Both the position numbers and the translations under genes were made by a program. This document shows, one piece after another, positions 1-12,174 of a stretch of 64,000 nucleotides of DNA. The first letter of the stretch is position 1. Each line of letters starts with the position of its first letter. The DNA comes from Symbiodinium natans (taxonomy: Eukaryota; Sar; Dinophyceae; Suessiales; Symbiodiniaceae). The notes beneath the pieces were generated by a model. The model did no database searches. It was not told the origin of the DNA and saw only the letters and a program-made list of their open reading frames with translations. The stretch is from NCBI GenBank assembly GCA_905221605.1, contig CAJNDS010002448.1:359603-423602 (forward strand), in the 5' to 3' direction.

Positions 1-1907
1 TGTCTGCCTTTTGCGTTGAACCTTTCCGGGCCAGGTGAACTTCCAGCCGTTCCAGTGGAACGGCTGAAAATCCACCTGGCCCGGAAAGACCCGCGAGCTT
101 GGAGCAGCTGTGCGCGTTCGCGCATCGGCAGAAGGAGCATCCGTACAGCTTCTTCGCAAACTATAAGGACGTCTCGGGGAACATCGAATGGTCATGCCCG
201 CCTGCTGTTGACCGGACGTGTTGCTGTGTTGAGCATCAGCGATCTATCTAAAGGCTCCAGGAAGGAAGGAAAAGCAACTCCAAACGCGCGGCTCTCCACC
301 AGCAAAGGCACCCAAGCGAATAAGCAACTGGACCCATTGACGGCGGTTCTGAAAAATGGCCTCGCCCAAGGGGGATCTTCCATTCGGAGGAGCTGCGTTG
401 GGCAGCGCTGCCGCTCCGAGCGGCCTGGTGTAACGCCAGGGTCTTCGGGTCGTTCAAAATCTCCCTGAGAGTTTTGTCTGCTGGCCCAGGTGCTCTTTTC
501 CCCATGCCAAGATGGCCTGGCAGCGGTCTGGGTTCCGTTCGGCAACTGCGGCCAGCAGCTCCCGGCGTACCTCAAAGTCTCTGTGGCCGGAGTGCTCTTT
601 CACATAGGCCATGACGTCGGTATTCAACTGCAACTCACACACCATGTCCTCGATGTCTGCCTTTTGCATTGAACCTTTCCGGGCCAGGTGAACTTCCAGC
701 CGTTCCAGTGGAACGGCTGAAAATTCGCCTGGCCCGGAAAGACCCGCGAGCTTGGAGCAGCTGTGCGCGTTCGCGCACGGAGCTCCTTCTGCCGGTGCGC
801 GAACCCGTACAGCTTCTTAGCAAACTATAAGGACGTCTCCCGGACGTGTTGCTGTGTTGAGCATCAGCGATCTATCTAAAGGCTCCAGGAAGGAAGGAAA
901 AGCAACTCCAAACGTGCGGCTCTCCACCAGCCAAGGCACCCAAGCGAATAAGCAACTGGACCCATTGACGGCGGTTCTGAAAAATGGCCTCGCCCAAGGG
1001 GGATCTTCCATTCGGAGGAGCTGCGTTGGGCAGCGCTGCCGCTCCGAGCGGCCGTGTAACGCCAGGGTCTTCGGGTCGTTCAAAATCTCACTGACAGTTT
1101 TGTCTGCTGGCCCAGGTGCTCTTTTGCCCATGCCAAGATGGCCTGGCAGCGGTCTGGGTTCAGTTCGGCAACTGCGGCCAGCAGCTCCCGGCGTACCTCA
1201 AAGTCTCTGTGGCCGGAGTGCTCTTTCACATAGGCCATGACGTCGGTATTCAACTGCAACTCACACACCATGTCCTCGATGTCTGCCTTTTGCATTGAAC
1301 CTTTCCGGGCCAGGTGAACTTCCAGCCGTTCCAGTGGAACGGCTGAAAATTCGCCTGGCCCGGAAAGACCCGGGAGCTTGGAGCAGCTGTGCGCGTTCGC
1401 GCACGGAGCTCCTTCTGCCGGTGCGCGAACCCGTACAGCTTCTTAGCAAACTATAAGGACGTCTCCCGGACGTGTTGCTGTGTTGAGCATCAGCGATCTA
1501 TCTAAAGGCTCCAGGAAGGAAGGAAAAGCAACTCCAAACGTGCGGCTCTCCACCAGCCAAGGCACCCAAGCGAATAAGCAACTGGACCCATTGACGGCGG
1601 TTCTGAAAAATGGCCTCGCCCAAGGGGGATCTTCCATTCGGAGGAGCTGCGTTGGGCAGCGCTGCCGCTCCGAGCGGCCTGGTGTAACGCCAGGGTCTTC
1701 GGGTCGTTCAAAATCTCCCTGAGAGTTTTGTCTGCTGGCCCAGGTGCTCTTTTGCCCATGCCAAGATGGCCTGGCAGCGGTCTGGGTTCAGTTCGGCAAC
1801 TGCGGCCAGCAGCTCCCGGCGTACCTCAAAGTCTCTGTGGCCGGAGTGCTCTTTCACATAGGCCATGACGTCGGTATTCAACTGCAACTCACACACCATG
1901 TCCTCGA
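1..1907. repeat. Three tandem copies of a ~626-653 bp unit
   Basis: The sequence beginning at 1 starts again at 654 and at 1280, giving copies 1-653, 654-1279 and 1280-1907. The copies are nearly identical. The first carries about 27 extra bases near 140-200, and small indels distinguish the others. Homology stops at about 1908, where the third copy runs into unique sequence. On the minus strand each unit holds the 3' part of the RelA/SpoT-like domain described next, so this is a tandem duplication of a gene's 3' end. The first copy is cut by the window start, so the array may be longer. Confidence 0.95.
817..1295 (-). pseudogene. Duplicated 3' end of the RelA/SpoT-like gene (copy 2)
   Basis: The minus strand again reads EDMVCELQLNTDVM and KEHSGHRDFEVRREL, followed by a short tail ending in a stop, without the N-terminal half of the domain. 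It opens with MQKADIEDM because the end of one unit has been joined to the middle of the next. A near-identical fragment lies at 669-454. These are partial copies made by the tandem duplication and could only be expressed as alternative 3' exons of the upstream gene. Confidence 0.55.
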
Positions 1908-2290
1908 TGCTAATGGTAAGCTGCAGGTCCCTGTGGCCGTCCAAGTCCCTTTGGCACCGGTCGTTGAACTCGATGACTGTTACGCTCGCCTTATCTGTAC
2001 ATACCGCCTCCAAACCTTTGTGCACGTCTTGAATGGACGTGTAGGACATCGCGCGGGCCACCATCCTCTACACCGTAGAGGATGGTGGCCCGCACGATGT
2101 CCGTCAAGGGGCTACACCTCCTGCGTCTGCTTTCGACTTGCATCTCTCGATGCCCCTCAAGCGAGTTCATGTCGGGCTGGCAGTTGAGCTGGAGGCTCCT
2201 GGCTCTCCGCGTCGTCCTTTTCATGAAAGCCTCCACCTCCTGATTGATGGCAAAATTCGGTTCCTGAACTCTTGGCTCTTGCACTTTCAC
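1708..2290 (-). pseudogene. RelA/SpoT-like nucleotidyltransferase domain, frame-broken
   Basis: Two overlapping minus-strand frames (2290-1991 and 2064-1708) together read like the synthetase domain of RelA/SpoT proteins, which in bacteria and plastids make (p)ppGpp. The first frame gives SPLTDIVRATILY, the usual 'DIVR' entry of the domain. The second gives TSIQDVHKGLEAV, then DGHRDLQLTI, VCELQLNTDVM and KEHSGHRDFEVRREL, matching the conserved YRD, E-Q-L and K...H..YE..R blocks. A 19-bp hairpin at 2053-2093 sits at the frame change. The first ORF opens with GTG, so these are exons or fragments, not a complete gene. The 3' part is repeated downstream in the tandem units. Activity is unlikely if the hairpin is exonic. 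An intron spanning it is the alternative. Confidence 0.6.
2053..2093. repeat. 19-bp perfect inverted repeat, 3-nt loop
   Basis: Positions 2053-2071 are the exact reverse complement of 2075-2093, separated by three bases. It falls inside the DIVRATILY block of the RelA/SpoT-like domain and coincides with the change of reading frame. Confidence 0.95.
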
Positions 2291-2299
2291 TCTTCAAGG

Positions 2300-5200
2300 T
2301 GTTTCCGCCAGGTGATCTGTGAAACAGGACTGGCTACTGGTGCCTGATGACTTGAAATGGACGGCAGTGCGAAGTGCTTGTAGTATGCAAGGACCACACT
2401 GGAAACCGCAGCTGCTTCTCATCGGCGACGTTCCTTCAACGCCTACCCATACGTGTTGCAGGCAATGCGCCATCGCTCGTGCAGCTGAAGTCTTCACGAA
2501 GAGTAGCCCTGAAACCCCAAGGTTGGCACATGAACTCAAGCTCCGAGGCCCTGGCGAAAGCTGGATGTTGCGCTGTCGGCGGCTGGCCCGTGTATGCGCG
2601 CATCTGGGACAAGGAGCTGGGCTCAGTTTTCCGAGGCGGTCTGTCGACGAGGCATGCTTGGACCCTCCCACAGAGCGCAATCATTCGAAAGCCGGCCCAC
2701 GCCAGCTCCTTGGAGACCCAAGGCCAGCCAACGCTCGGAACCTTAAACCTCGCATCCCACGACCCGACTTGTCACGGCTCCCAAAACCCCCGTTCAGCCC
2801 TGAAAGTCCCAAACCCTATAAATTGCCTATAAACCCGAAAAAAACCCTGACCCGAAATCCTATACACCCCAAACCCTATAAAACCCATAAACCCTAAATC
2901 CTCGCCATGGGATCGAGCGGCTCCCTCCCAGCGAAGCGCCACACGTACGTCCTCGCCGCCCTGCAGGCGAGCCAGAAGCCCTTGCCCTTGCTCCTGGGAT
3001 TCGGCTTTCGGGTTTCTGCATCACCATCTCCAAGGAGTTACTATAGTTTATAAACACAGCATTGCAAGCCCGGGACACAACCACAGCAAACACCCCAAAC
3101 CCCCCGAACCAACACCGCAACACCGCAAGGTTTTGGGTTTGGGGGGGGGGGGGGGTAAACTTCAAGATTCGCGAAGTCTCTCATCTCTCATGTGCGAATG
3201 CGTTCTGAGGCCAAGAGGAAACTCCTACACCCCCAAAACGCAAAAAAAAACCCTAGAAAGAACGGAGCATCTCCTTGCTCAAGTTTTGGGGCGACAAGCA
3301 TGGCAGGGCTAGTGAAGAGGCTGGGGAGTTTGAGCTTCAGCAACTTGGGGTCCTTGGGGTCCGCGGACGGGATGGGTTGAGAGATGCAGGCTTGTGGGGT
3401 TTCAGGTTTCGGTTTCGGGCTCAAAAGGATAAAGTGCAAACTAGATAACTTGAGCCTCGCAGCACATCAAGACCCTGAAAGCCTAAGCCGTCGTGGGCAA
3501 ATATCCTTAGCAACGCCTGATGTTCTAGACCCGGGAGACACCTGGGAGTATAAGGGAAAAAAGGGCCTACTCCCGGTCCCAGTATTCATGCCTATTTTCC
3601 TGGTGGCAATTTGAAACTTCAAACTTGGTGTAAGGAGTGACGATTTGAGAGCCCAGCCTGCCTGGGATAGCAGGAAGCCGGGGACGTCTGGAAACGCTGC
3701 GTTGCTGGGCATTGACATCCTAAGTTCAGGCAAGAGGACGTGATCTCTGGCAAAGGACCCTCCCAGTCCGGCAGGGTCGTTCCAATGAATTCCAATGCTC
3801 GGTACGACTGGAAGGTACCGGTGTGGGTTTGATGGCTCGCAGCGCCCCGACAGCCCTGTGCGAAAATTCATGGCCTTTCAAACTCAATAAGAGGTGGCAG
3901 AGTGCATAGACAGGACTGGGCATTTCCAGCTCAGGAACATGTCCCTTGTTCGGGGAACCAGCTTCCTGCCCCTCTGTTACAGGTTGCTGCGCGGCCGGCA
4001 TTCTTATGCATGCACTTGGCTGAATATCAGACGTCTACCACACAGAACCTGCACCGCCCAGTGGCATCTGCAATGTCGTCGGCGCCTGCATAAGATGGTC
4101 AACACAAAGGTCACTGTAGAGCCCCGATTAGACTCCGACCTCTCCAAGGCAGACTAGCCAAGCATAACGCACGTGTTTCGCACGAGGCTGTAGCTCGTCA
4201 ATATTGCATAAGGAACTGCACCTGGTTACTTTTCTGCAAAGGTCCCGAAGCAGGATTTTACGCTGTCTCCGATCCTGCCTGGTTGTCATAGATCAGAATC
4301 CTGAGCTGACGCATCTAGGAATCAAGGAACTGAGCTGGCGATGAGCATGAACCTGTTGAAAGCTGCATCTCCCAAGAAACCGCTTTCGTGGATGGGTTGC
4401 ACAGGACTCATCCCCAGTTCGTCTGTTTAAAAACCTTGAAGCCACGACATCCTCGAAACTCGGTGTTGAGAACTCGTCCCTACAAGGCTGGGAGCCTCTT
4501 CTTTCCAGAAGCATCTAGTGCTACCTTGCGAACCGATGGCCTACTTTTGTTTTTGTAGGCTGCTTAAGAAGGTCAGCAATTGTGCACTCCTTTTCTGGCG
4601 TGTACTTGCGAAATCCTATATTGCAGTAACGACAAGGAGGCCATGTTCGCGCACCACATGTGCTTTGCAGTTGCTGAGTTGGAAGAAGCCCAGAAGCTGC
4701 CAATTTGGTTGGGAGGAGAGGTTCGCGGCATCAGGCTTTTCATTCCCTGCCGTGGCATCTGACACAGCGCATGAAGCTTGAATTTCGTAGAAGTACGTAC
4801 CACCCCCTGAACCTTCTCGGTAAAATAACAGCTCGTCCGAGTAGCCCGACCGCCCCAGCGTTAGCAGCCTGTGAGACGAACCAACTCGGGAGATAGGAAG
4901 GAGGAAGAGGGAGTGTTTGCTTGTGCAAAAAGTCCAGGACGTATGCGAAATTCAAGTACTCGTGGGGCCCCGATCAGATCAGCCTCTGAGGAGCCAGAAC
5001 AGGAGCTGAGCCTTTTAGCTTTTGCATGACTGGCGGTCTCACATTGGCGACCTTGCTATGCACCTGTCTCGCTTTGAAGATTTTAGAGTTTAGGGCCTTG
5101 TGGCCTTGTCTAAGAAAATTGTGTATCGGCAAGAACGGTGAATGCACGGGGAGAATGCCGGTACAGGGCTGGATTGACTCCGAACTCCTCACCCAAACCC

Positions 5201-6440
5201 CCCCCCAGCCCCGTCTCCATGCAGCCTGTTGCGCTTTCTCAGAGAAATAGCAGGTGCCGCGAGACACGAGGACAACTTTCCCAGCAACCTGGCTGCGCAT
5301 CAGTGTGAAGTGTGAACCCCCCGTAGACCATTTTGACCGAGATTGACGTTAAAGTTGTCCTCCATAGGGGTATCTAATCCCCGTTCAAGATATGCTCCTC
5401 GGGGCTTGGGCAACGAGACTTGCAAGCCCTAAAGTACATGTAGGGGCCCCCGAGTTATAAATAGGGGTTATAAGTTATGAGGGCCCTAAATTGGTTTTTA
5501 TAAGTCCGACTCTTCAAGTTGTAAATCCCTGAGCTAAAGCTAGTAAGGGGGCCCCTACACTAGGAGCTGATCAGCCCAGAGTTTGCAACCGGGGCCCCCC
5601 CCTGAAGTCCTCGAAGACAGCCCAAAAATCTTTCTATGTCCCATAAGCCCTCAACCCTAAACCCTTTTGAACCTGGAAGCTGCTTCATGCCAACCCTAAA
5701 CCCTCAACCCCTAAACCGCCTATAAATCTCCCAGGGCTCTCAAAAACCCCCAAACTTCATGGAGCTCTCCTAAGGCCCAAGAAACGAGGAGAGCAGAGTG
5801 CGGATCGCAGCCCTCACCTTCGGCTCTATTTAGGCTCTTGGGGTATCTTGGGGTTCATAGGGTTTTGTAGGACTTCTTGGGTAGGGTTTATATAGGCCTA
5901 CTTGGGTTTATTTATTTGGGCTTGTTTGGGTTTATTTGGGCTTGTTTGGGCTTATAGCGCTTAGGCTTTGGGCTCCAAGGTTTTAGCCCACACAGAGAGG
6001 CCGTACAAGCAACACATAAGGGCTTGACCTCCCCTGTAGTTCCTTTTTGCGTATAGTAAGGTCGCGGTTTCCCAAGAGGACTTTCAGTAAACCACCACCA
6101 AAAGGTGCTACGCACGAGCCTGTAGGCAAGAGTTTATACCAGTAGGGCTTAGGGGCTCTGGGCGCTCAAGGGTGAAAGGTTCGAACCGTCGTTGACCGTA
6201 GCCTCAGAAGACTTATTGTCAGCTCAGTTTTGTCAGTGATGGTGCCATTTTAGTCGAATTTGCTGGGGTACCCAGAAATTCAAGAGCCTGAATTGAATAA
6301 GGTTGTCAAAGTTCCCTTCGGAGGTCTAAAGTGACAAAAGAAACAAGGAGGGGTTGACACGGAAGCGTTTTGACGGGAGATCTCACTCAGTGAGCCCGCA
6401 TACGGCTGGGAATCCTGGCGCCATGGCTCGACTGGGTCGG
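2300..6440. other. Non-coding stretch with degenerate telomere-like tracts and a poly-G run
   Basis: I see no convincing gene here. Degenerate CCCTAAA/CCCTATAAA tracts lie at about 2810-2905, 5690-5760 and 5820-5960. A run of about 16 G stands at 3140-3155. Short ORFs at 2294-2897 on both strands show no recognisable motif and could be exons of the RelA/SpoT-like gene or chance frames. Confidence 0.5.
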
Positions 6441-8780
6441 TCACATGCCAGCGACCCTCTCTGCCAGCGCCGCGAGATCCGCTGCCAGGTTGGGCTCTTT
6501 GCAGTGTTGCCGGGTAAGGCCCGAAATGAGGTCGTACTTGGCCCAAAGCTCCGACAGCCCCTCCTTGAGCTCCTGGATGCGCTTGATCTCGAGGGACGAG
6601 GTTTTGGACGCCTCGCACAAGGCGCGCAGCACCTGCCCTTTGTCCAAGGCCCCCCGGCGCTCGACATCCCAATGTCGAAACCAGTCTTGAAGATCGGAAG
6701 AGAGCGCGGGCGCCGGGCCCCTCTTGGCTGCATTCGCCAGGTCATGCTGGTGTGCACGGATCCACTCAAGGAGGCCCCCTTTCGCAAAGAACTCGTGCTC
6801 GGTAATGGGGCCCTTGGCCCAAGTAGCCCATCCCCCCGAGATGGACTCGTGGAGACGTTCCGTGTCAATCGGGAGCAGGGCCTCCAATGCTTGCACGGCC
6901 ATGTTTTGGCCTATCTCCCCAGATCGACTCACGTCCAGAAACTGAAACCAGAGCCGGGGATTGACCGCGATGTCAGGCATGGGCATGACCTCGTGAGCGG
7001 TAGCGCGGCAAGTCGGACAGAAGTACTCGCTGGCCTGCGTCTGCTGCTGCTTCATGTACTGCTGGCTGGCACAGTCAAAGCAGAAGAAGTGCGCGCAGAT
7101 CACGTGAAACACGCTTTGCCCACCACCTTCGACTAACTTGACAAAAGCCGTGGGCGTGGATGTCCAAAGCGTCTCCAGGCAAATTGGGCACTCAGCTGTC
7201 CGATCCTCCAACAACACGCTTGGCTGGACCCAGGGATCGATATCCTGGCCCAGTCGCCTTAGCAACGGCTCAAGGAGGTCGTTGAAGCCGGGCTGGTTCT
7301 TGTCTGCCTGGTCTTGAGCAAAGCTCATGAGCGGTTGGCCATGAAGCGTGGCGGTGGCGCTCGCGCCCACGTGGAGCAGGATTCTCGCAACGTTCAGCCA
7401 CTGCGGGTCCTCCACAGCACGCTCCAGCATCAGGCCCAGCACGGAGTCCTCGGAGGCATATGGTGGCACATCGAGGAGTTGACTCCGAGAGTTCTCGCCT
7501 CGAAGGTTAACGGAAAGCCCAATCCAGATTGCGAGCTTCTTTGCAAGGCTCGGAAGGTTCTGCTGCAGGCTTGCTCGCCACAAAGCCGAACACGTGGCAG
7601 GGGGCAGCAAGGCTCGTCGAGCTTTGCCACTCTGGCACAGCTCAAGCACCAGCAACAGAAAGTCCGGTGACCAGTCGCTGGTGACGGGCTTGGAGAAGGA
7701 CGACCTCGACACCTCCTTTGGGGGAAGGGGTGGTGGCGAAAGAGCACCAGTCGACCCAGGTGAGCTGCCTGGAGCACCAAAGTGACTCGAAAGTTGTGGC
7801 GCCATGTCATCAAGTCGTCCAGTGCTGTCCTTGCGCCTCAGGACTTTGCAGACCTGTCCTGCGAGGCGCAGCTGGTCCTTGCTGAGGCCCAGCAGCTTGA
7901 CATCCAAACCAAGGACTTCGTCACCAGAGCCACGCTCAACCGCGGCGGTGAGGGGCGAGCGCAGGTCCTCGGCCACGGATCGGAGACTGCAGCATGCCTC
8001 AATGAGTGGCTGCACATATTTCCAGTGGCCGCCCTCCACAGCCAGGCGCAGTGCCGTCTTTCCCTGGCTGTCCACGGACGCGAAAGCCTGAGGAACCCCA
8101 GCCGCTGCAGACCAGCCTCTGGAGGGCTTCAGCGCATCCAGGGCATCATCCAAACCGCTTTGGGCTTCTGGCTGGCGGAGCTGGGACACGATCCGCTGCA
8201 CGAGGCTCCGGGCCATCAGAGCCTGTGCTTCGGCTGAGAAAAGCCGGCCGATGCTGAGCACCGCAGTGGCCATCTGCTTCTGGTGGTCCTTGGCTGAGAA
8301 CAAGGGCACGTGGCCCGGCAGCACCGGCACGGGAAGCGGCTCCGAAACGACAAAGGCATTCGGCCCGACAATGCCCGTGGTAACCACCTTGAGCTTACAG
8401 GAGATGCCCTTGGATGCCAAGTCCAGGAGAGATGGCGGCAGCACCACGCGGACCAGCCCATTGTTTTGGGAGGCCTCAGGTACCCAGGCGCGGTCGTGGC
8501 AAACGAGGCCCAGCTGGGTCTTAACGCTGATCTCCTTGGCCTTGCCGACTCTGTTCTCAGACACGACGGTCCCAAAGCGAAAGCCGATGACCAGCCTTGT
8601 TGTGCCAATGTCCGGCAGCCCTTCCACGCTCCGTAGCCGAATTCCCACCGCAGCTTCTGATGCAACACCCTTCGCTGGAAGGACGGAGAACGGAATGAAG
8701 AGCTCACCTTCAGTAACGTGATTGCGTGAATCGGAGCGACCCGCCATGTCAGAATCATGGGTGAGGCAACACCTCCACAC
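6441..8780 (-). CDS. RING-finger protein with EF-hand-like C-terminus (779 aa), single exon
   Basis: This is an open frame of 779 codons without any intron, ending at the TGA at 6441-6443. The N-terminal 200 residues show no family I recognise. Residues about 230-290 are weakly ankyrin-like (GKTALRLAVEGG...). Near residue 540 a C3HC4-type RING finger begins: CPIC, then CAHFFCFDC, then CPTCRA, the zinc-binding arrangement of E3 ubiquitin ligases. After it come EF-hand-like helices (FQFLDVSRSGEI and WFRHWDVERRGALDKGQ), which may bind calcium only weakly because some loop positions are not acidic. Inference: a ubiquitin ligase with a calcium-responsive tail. The lack of introns contrasts with every neighbour and suggests a retroposed copy, but I found no spliced-leader relic just upstream (8781-8990). 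A start at the second Met (residue 12) is equally possible. Confidence 0.8.
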   Translation of the reverse strand: MWRCCLTHDSDMAGRSDSRNHVTEGELFIPFSVLPAKGVASEAAVGIRLRSVEGLPDIGTTRLVIGFRFGTVVSENRVGKAKEISVKTQLGLVCHDRAWVPEASQNNGLVRVVLPPSLLDLASKGISCKLKVVTTGIVGPNAFVVSEPLPVPVLPGHVPLFSAKDHQKQMATAVLSIGRLFSAEAQALMARSLVQRIVSQLRQPEAQSGLDDALDALKPSRGWSAAAGVPQAFASVDSQGKTALRLAVEGGHWKYVQPLIEACCSLRSVAEDLRSPLTAAVERGSGDEVLGLDVKLLGLSKDQLRLAGQVCKVLRRKDSTGRLDDMAPQLSSHFGAPGSSPGSTGALSPPPLPPKEVSRSSFSKPVTSDWSPDFLLLVLELCQSGKARRALLPPATCSALWRASLQQNLPSLAKKLAIWIGLSVNLRGENSRSQLLDVPPYASEDSVLGLMLERAVEDPQWLNVARILLHVGASATATLHGQPLMSFAQDQADKNQPGFNDLLEPLLRRLGQDIDPWVQPSVLLEDRTAECPICLETLWTSTPTAFVKLVEGGGQSVFHVICAHFFCFDCASQQYMKQQQTQASEYFCPTCRATAHEVMPMPDIAVNPRLWFQFLDVSRSGEIGQNMAVQALEALLPIDTERLHESISGGWATWAKGPITEHEFFAKGGLLEWIRAHQHDLANAAKRGPAPALSSDLQDWFRHWDVERRGALDKGQVLRALCEASKTSSLEIKRIQELKEGLSELWAKYDLISGLTRQHCKEPNLAADLAALAERVAGM

Positions 8781-10080
8781 CCAACCTTAGGAGCCAGGCC
8801 ATTAGTCCATTGTCCATGGCGTCCAAGCTGAGGGCTCAGGATTTCGCATGACTTTTTGGGGTTTCGGCGTGTCAGCCAGCGTCCCCCTGATGTCAAGAGA
8901 GTGGTTCGGCGCCTTACAGGGTGGAGGCTTCGAATGTGCCTTTCAACTTGAAAAGCCACAACACAACATCTCCCTAACACTATGACATGACACAGCGGGT
9001 AAGTCCCATTGGCAATTTGACTGTCAGGCTGCGCTCTCTGGAGGGGGATGCTACAACGATTGCTGCTCCACCTGCGTTAGCTATCAAGGGACTGCGCGCA
9101 ACGGGTGCGGAAAGAGATGACGAGTATGTCTGCAGCCACAACAAGAACTGCATGAAGGCACTCTGACATGAACTGCAGCCCCACCCCGCATGGATCATCT
9201 GCCCATGCAACCTTTGGCTTCTTCGACAAGTGACTGTTGCTACCGGACGGCAGGACCTGGGCACATGCCGCGAAAGTGGGTTTAAACAATCATGTCTGCA
9301 TGTTTCTTCGAGTACATGGCCTAGTAGAGGCCTCCTGTTCAGAGCACAAATAATTTGAAGTCAAAGCAGTCGGAGGACGTCCGCCCAAGGGCAGCGGAAA
9401 CACCCCGAGACTTTGTCGTTGCGACTTCTAGCATGCACCCGCAGCTTGCAAATGGCACCATGGCTGCAAGAGCAGGAGCCTGACTAGACAGGACAGGCAG
9501 GCCCATTCGCCAAGAAACAGCATGCTAACTTTGTTACATTGCCCTCCGAAGGCAGAAAGAAACCTGAAAGCGCCAGGCAGACTGCAAACAAGGTGCCAGG
9601 TCTGCTTCAAGAGAACCACCCGGCACATAGGGCTCCTCTTAAGGGCCCCAGGCACAACATCTGGATTTGCGTTTTCCGTTTTCCATGCGGGCGCGTGGTT
9701 ACTCCTCAACTGTTCCATGACAGAAACGTCTGTAATTGAACCAACGCGGCACGGGGAGACGCTCCTGCTCAGAAGGTGCACATTTTCGACTTTTTGGGGC
9801 AAGACGTCGGAAGCCCGGTCCCACATCGCAGGGACGCAGGGCTGGAAGGGCGACAAGTGCGTCGAGGTGGAGAGGACCTGCAGCTGCATGATGCCCGAAC
9901 CCTTGCGGCCTCTCCTCTTTAAAAAGGCCACAAACAGAAGGGTCACCCGAAGACGAGAAACCTTGTGTGGCGGGCCACTTTTGAGGCGTCTTCTGAGGGT
10001 TGGGGAGGTTGTGTAGGCTAAGAATTTCAGACGGGGATACCGTAGGAGCGGCCATCGGAATCTCCAAATATGTGGTACCC
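8781..10080. other. No recognisable gene
   Basis: A 246-codon minus-strand frame (10168-9428) is the only sizeable ORF. Its composition is not protein-like and I recognise no domain. The plus-strand shadow frame is equally unremarkable. Confidence 0.4.
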
Positions 10081-10081
10081 T

Positions 10082-10282
10082 AAACCCTAAACCTAAACCC
10101 CAAACCCAAAACCAACCAAGAACCTCCGCAGCTCCCGTGAAATTCTCCACGGTGAGGGCAGGCGGCAAGGTGCCTCGGTGGCTTTCAGAACATTCGAAGT
10201 CAGGATCCTTGCTTTTGACCCGAAAACCCGAAGCTGCCAGGGTTTAGGGTTTATAGGGTTTATAGGGTTTATAGGCTTTAGC
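10082..10282. repeat. Degenerate telomere-like tracts around a short open stretch
   Basis: CCCTAAA-type units lie at 10080-10112 and TTTAGGG/TTTATAGGG units at 10238-10278, in opposite orientations. The DNA between them (about 10130-10230) is open on the minus strand and could be an exon, with no recognisable motif. Confidence 0.7.
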
Positions 10283-10388
10283 AAACCCCCCCCCCCCCCG
10301 CCCCCTGCCCAATATGCGCCCAGCCACCAGTGCAGTTGATTTGCAGCATCAGGACCTGCGACGCTTTGCAGCCACAGCACCGGCCCTA

Positions 10389-10786
<398 letters not shown>

Positions 10787-12122
10787 GCAGCAGCAGCAGC
10801 GAACCACGAATCGAACCCTGAACTACCAAAGCCTCACTTGATTCCTCTGCGAGGAACCACCATGGTGCTGCCAGTAGAAGCCAAGCTTTTTGCCCGAATC
10901 ACCGACTTAACCTAGTTGCACCCGACGACCCCCAAACCCTGAATCCAAATGCCTTCATATCCTGAGCTTGTAACCTCTCAGACTCCTTAGGGTTTAGGGT
11001 TTAGGGTTTACGGTTTGGTTTAGGAACCCATGGATCCTTAGCCCACCCCCTTAGACCAAAAAACTCCACAGCCGAAAGTGTCCTCGCCGAGGTCCGTAGC
11101 ATTGGCCAGCGTGGAGCTGAACGGGTCCAGCCCAGCATTCCTGGAACGAGACATGCCAAGGGTTTAGGGTTTGGGGTTTAGGGTTAAGGCCATTCTGCTG
11201 AGAACTTCTGAACCATAGTTTAAAGTATGATTTTGTCAACTTGACCGCCGAGAATGGGACTGGGTTCTGTGGGGCATATATGCTACAAACCACACCAGGC
11301 AACTCACAACAAAAAACGACGCTGGGATCAAGGGCTTGTTGGCATGGCTGCTCTCTCTCCAGCATGCTGAAAAACAGAAAAACAAGTGGTCCCTGCGTTC
11401 CTCCCTGGCCCTCTCCCTAGGGTCCCTAAGCGCCTCCTCAATTCGGCTTTTTTTTTGCCACCCGACTAGCCACGGCAAAGCGGGGTCAATTCGGCTTTGG
11501 GCTTTGGGGTTTGGTCTTCGAGCCGATGCCCAGCGCAGCCCCGATGTTTAGCACGAGGTATGTGTGCATAAGCATAAGCATAGCAGCGCTTTAAGCGAAG
11601 ACCATTCATGCAGGTCGGGCTTTGGAGCCTGCCACCTCAGGCTTCCAACTTCGAGGCCTGCTATCCCAAACCCCACACACTTCCTGCAGATCAACCCCCC
11701 AAAAACCTGTGGGTTGCCAAGGCAAGCGGCGTGCGGAAGACTGCCAGGGCTCCGAACTCACCTGTCGGCTGCTAGGAGAAGGCTCGGCGAAGATGTACCA
11801 CAAACCTCTTCTGGTATCTGCTACGTAGCAGCAACCGAATTCTTAAGCTGCACCTGTGGAAAAGGACGCGATGCGCCTCAGGCATCCTGAAAAGCCTTGA
11901 GCCAGACCACCTATTTGTACCCGAAACCCTCGAAACTATTTCTTGAACCCAGGCTCAATCCTGTCCATGAAACCTATAAACCCAAAACCCCTTTTTGCAA
12001 CGGGCATCGCGGGTCACGTGCCCCCCAAACCCTATCACCCCAAAAGGGCCAAAAGAGGTCCCCGAAGTGCCCGCAGGTTCAACATTCAGGAGTATAGGCC
12101 CAGTGTCTTGAAACCTTACTTC
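10787..12122. other. No recognisable gene; short telomere-like tracts
   Basis: TTTAGGG tracts occur at 10988-11012 and 11159-11186. The remaining sequence holds short ORFs on both strands without recognisable motifs. Confidence 0.4.
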
Positions 12123-12172
12123 AGGGTTTAGGGTTTAGGGTTTCGGGTTTAGGGTTTCGGGTTTCGGGTACT
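12123..12172 (+). repeat. Degenerate TTTAGGG/TTTCGGG array
   Basis: Seven units of TTTAGGG with TTTCGGG variants lie directly beside a possible minus-strand exon. Confidence 0.9.
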
Positions 12173-12174
12173 TC

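Noticed and set aside
841-855. Possible relation of the ORF at 52970-49575 (GLGQGG) to a functional alpha/beta hydrolase
   Set aside because: The nucleophile position is Gln and no other hydrolase motif is visible. The coordinates given here are residue numbers 841-855 of that ORF.
8781-8990. Spliced-leader relic upstream of the RING gene
   Set aside because: I looked for CTTGAGCCAAAATGG on the plus strand and found no match.
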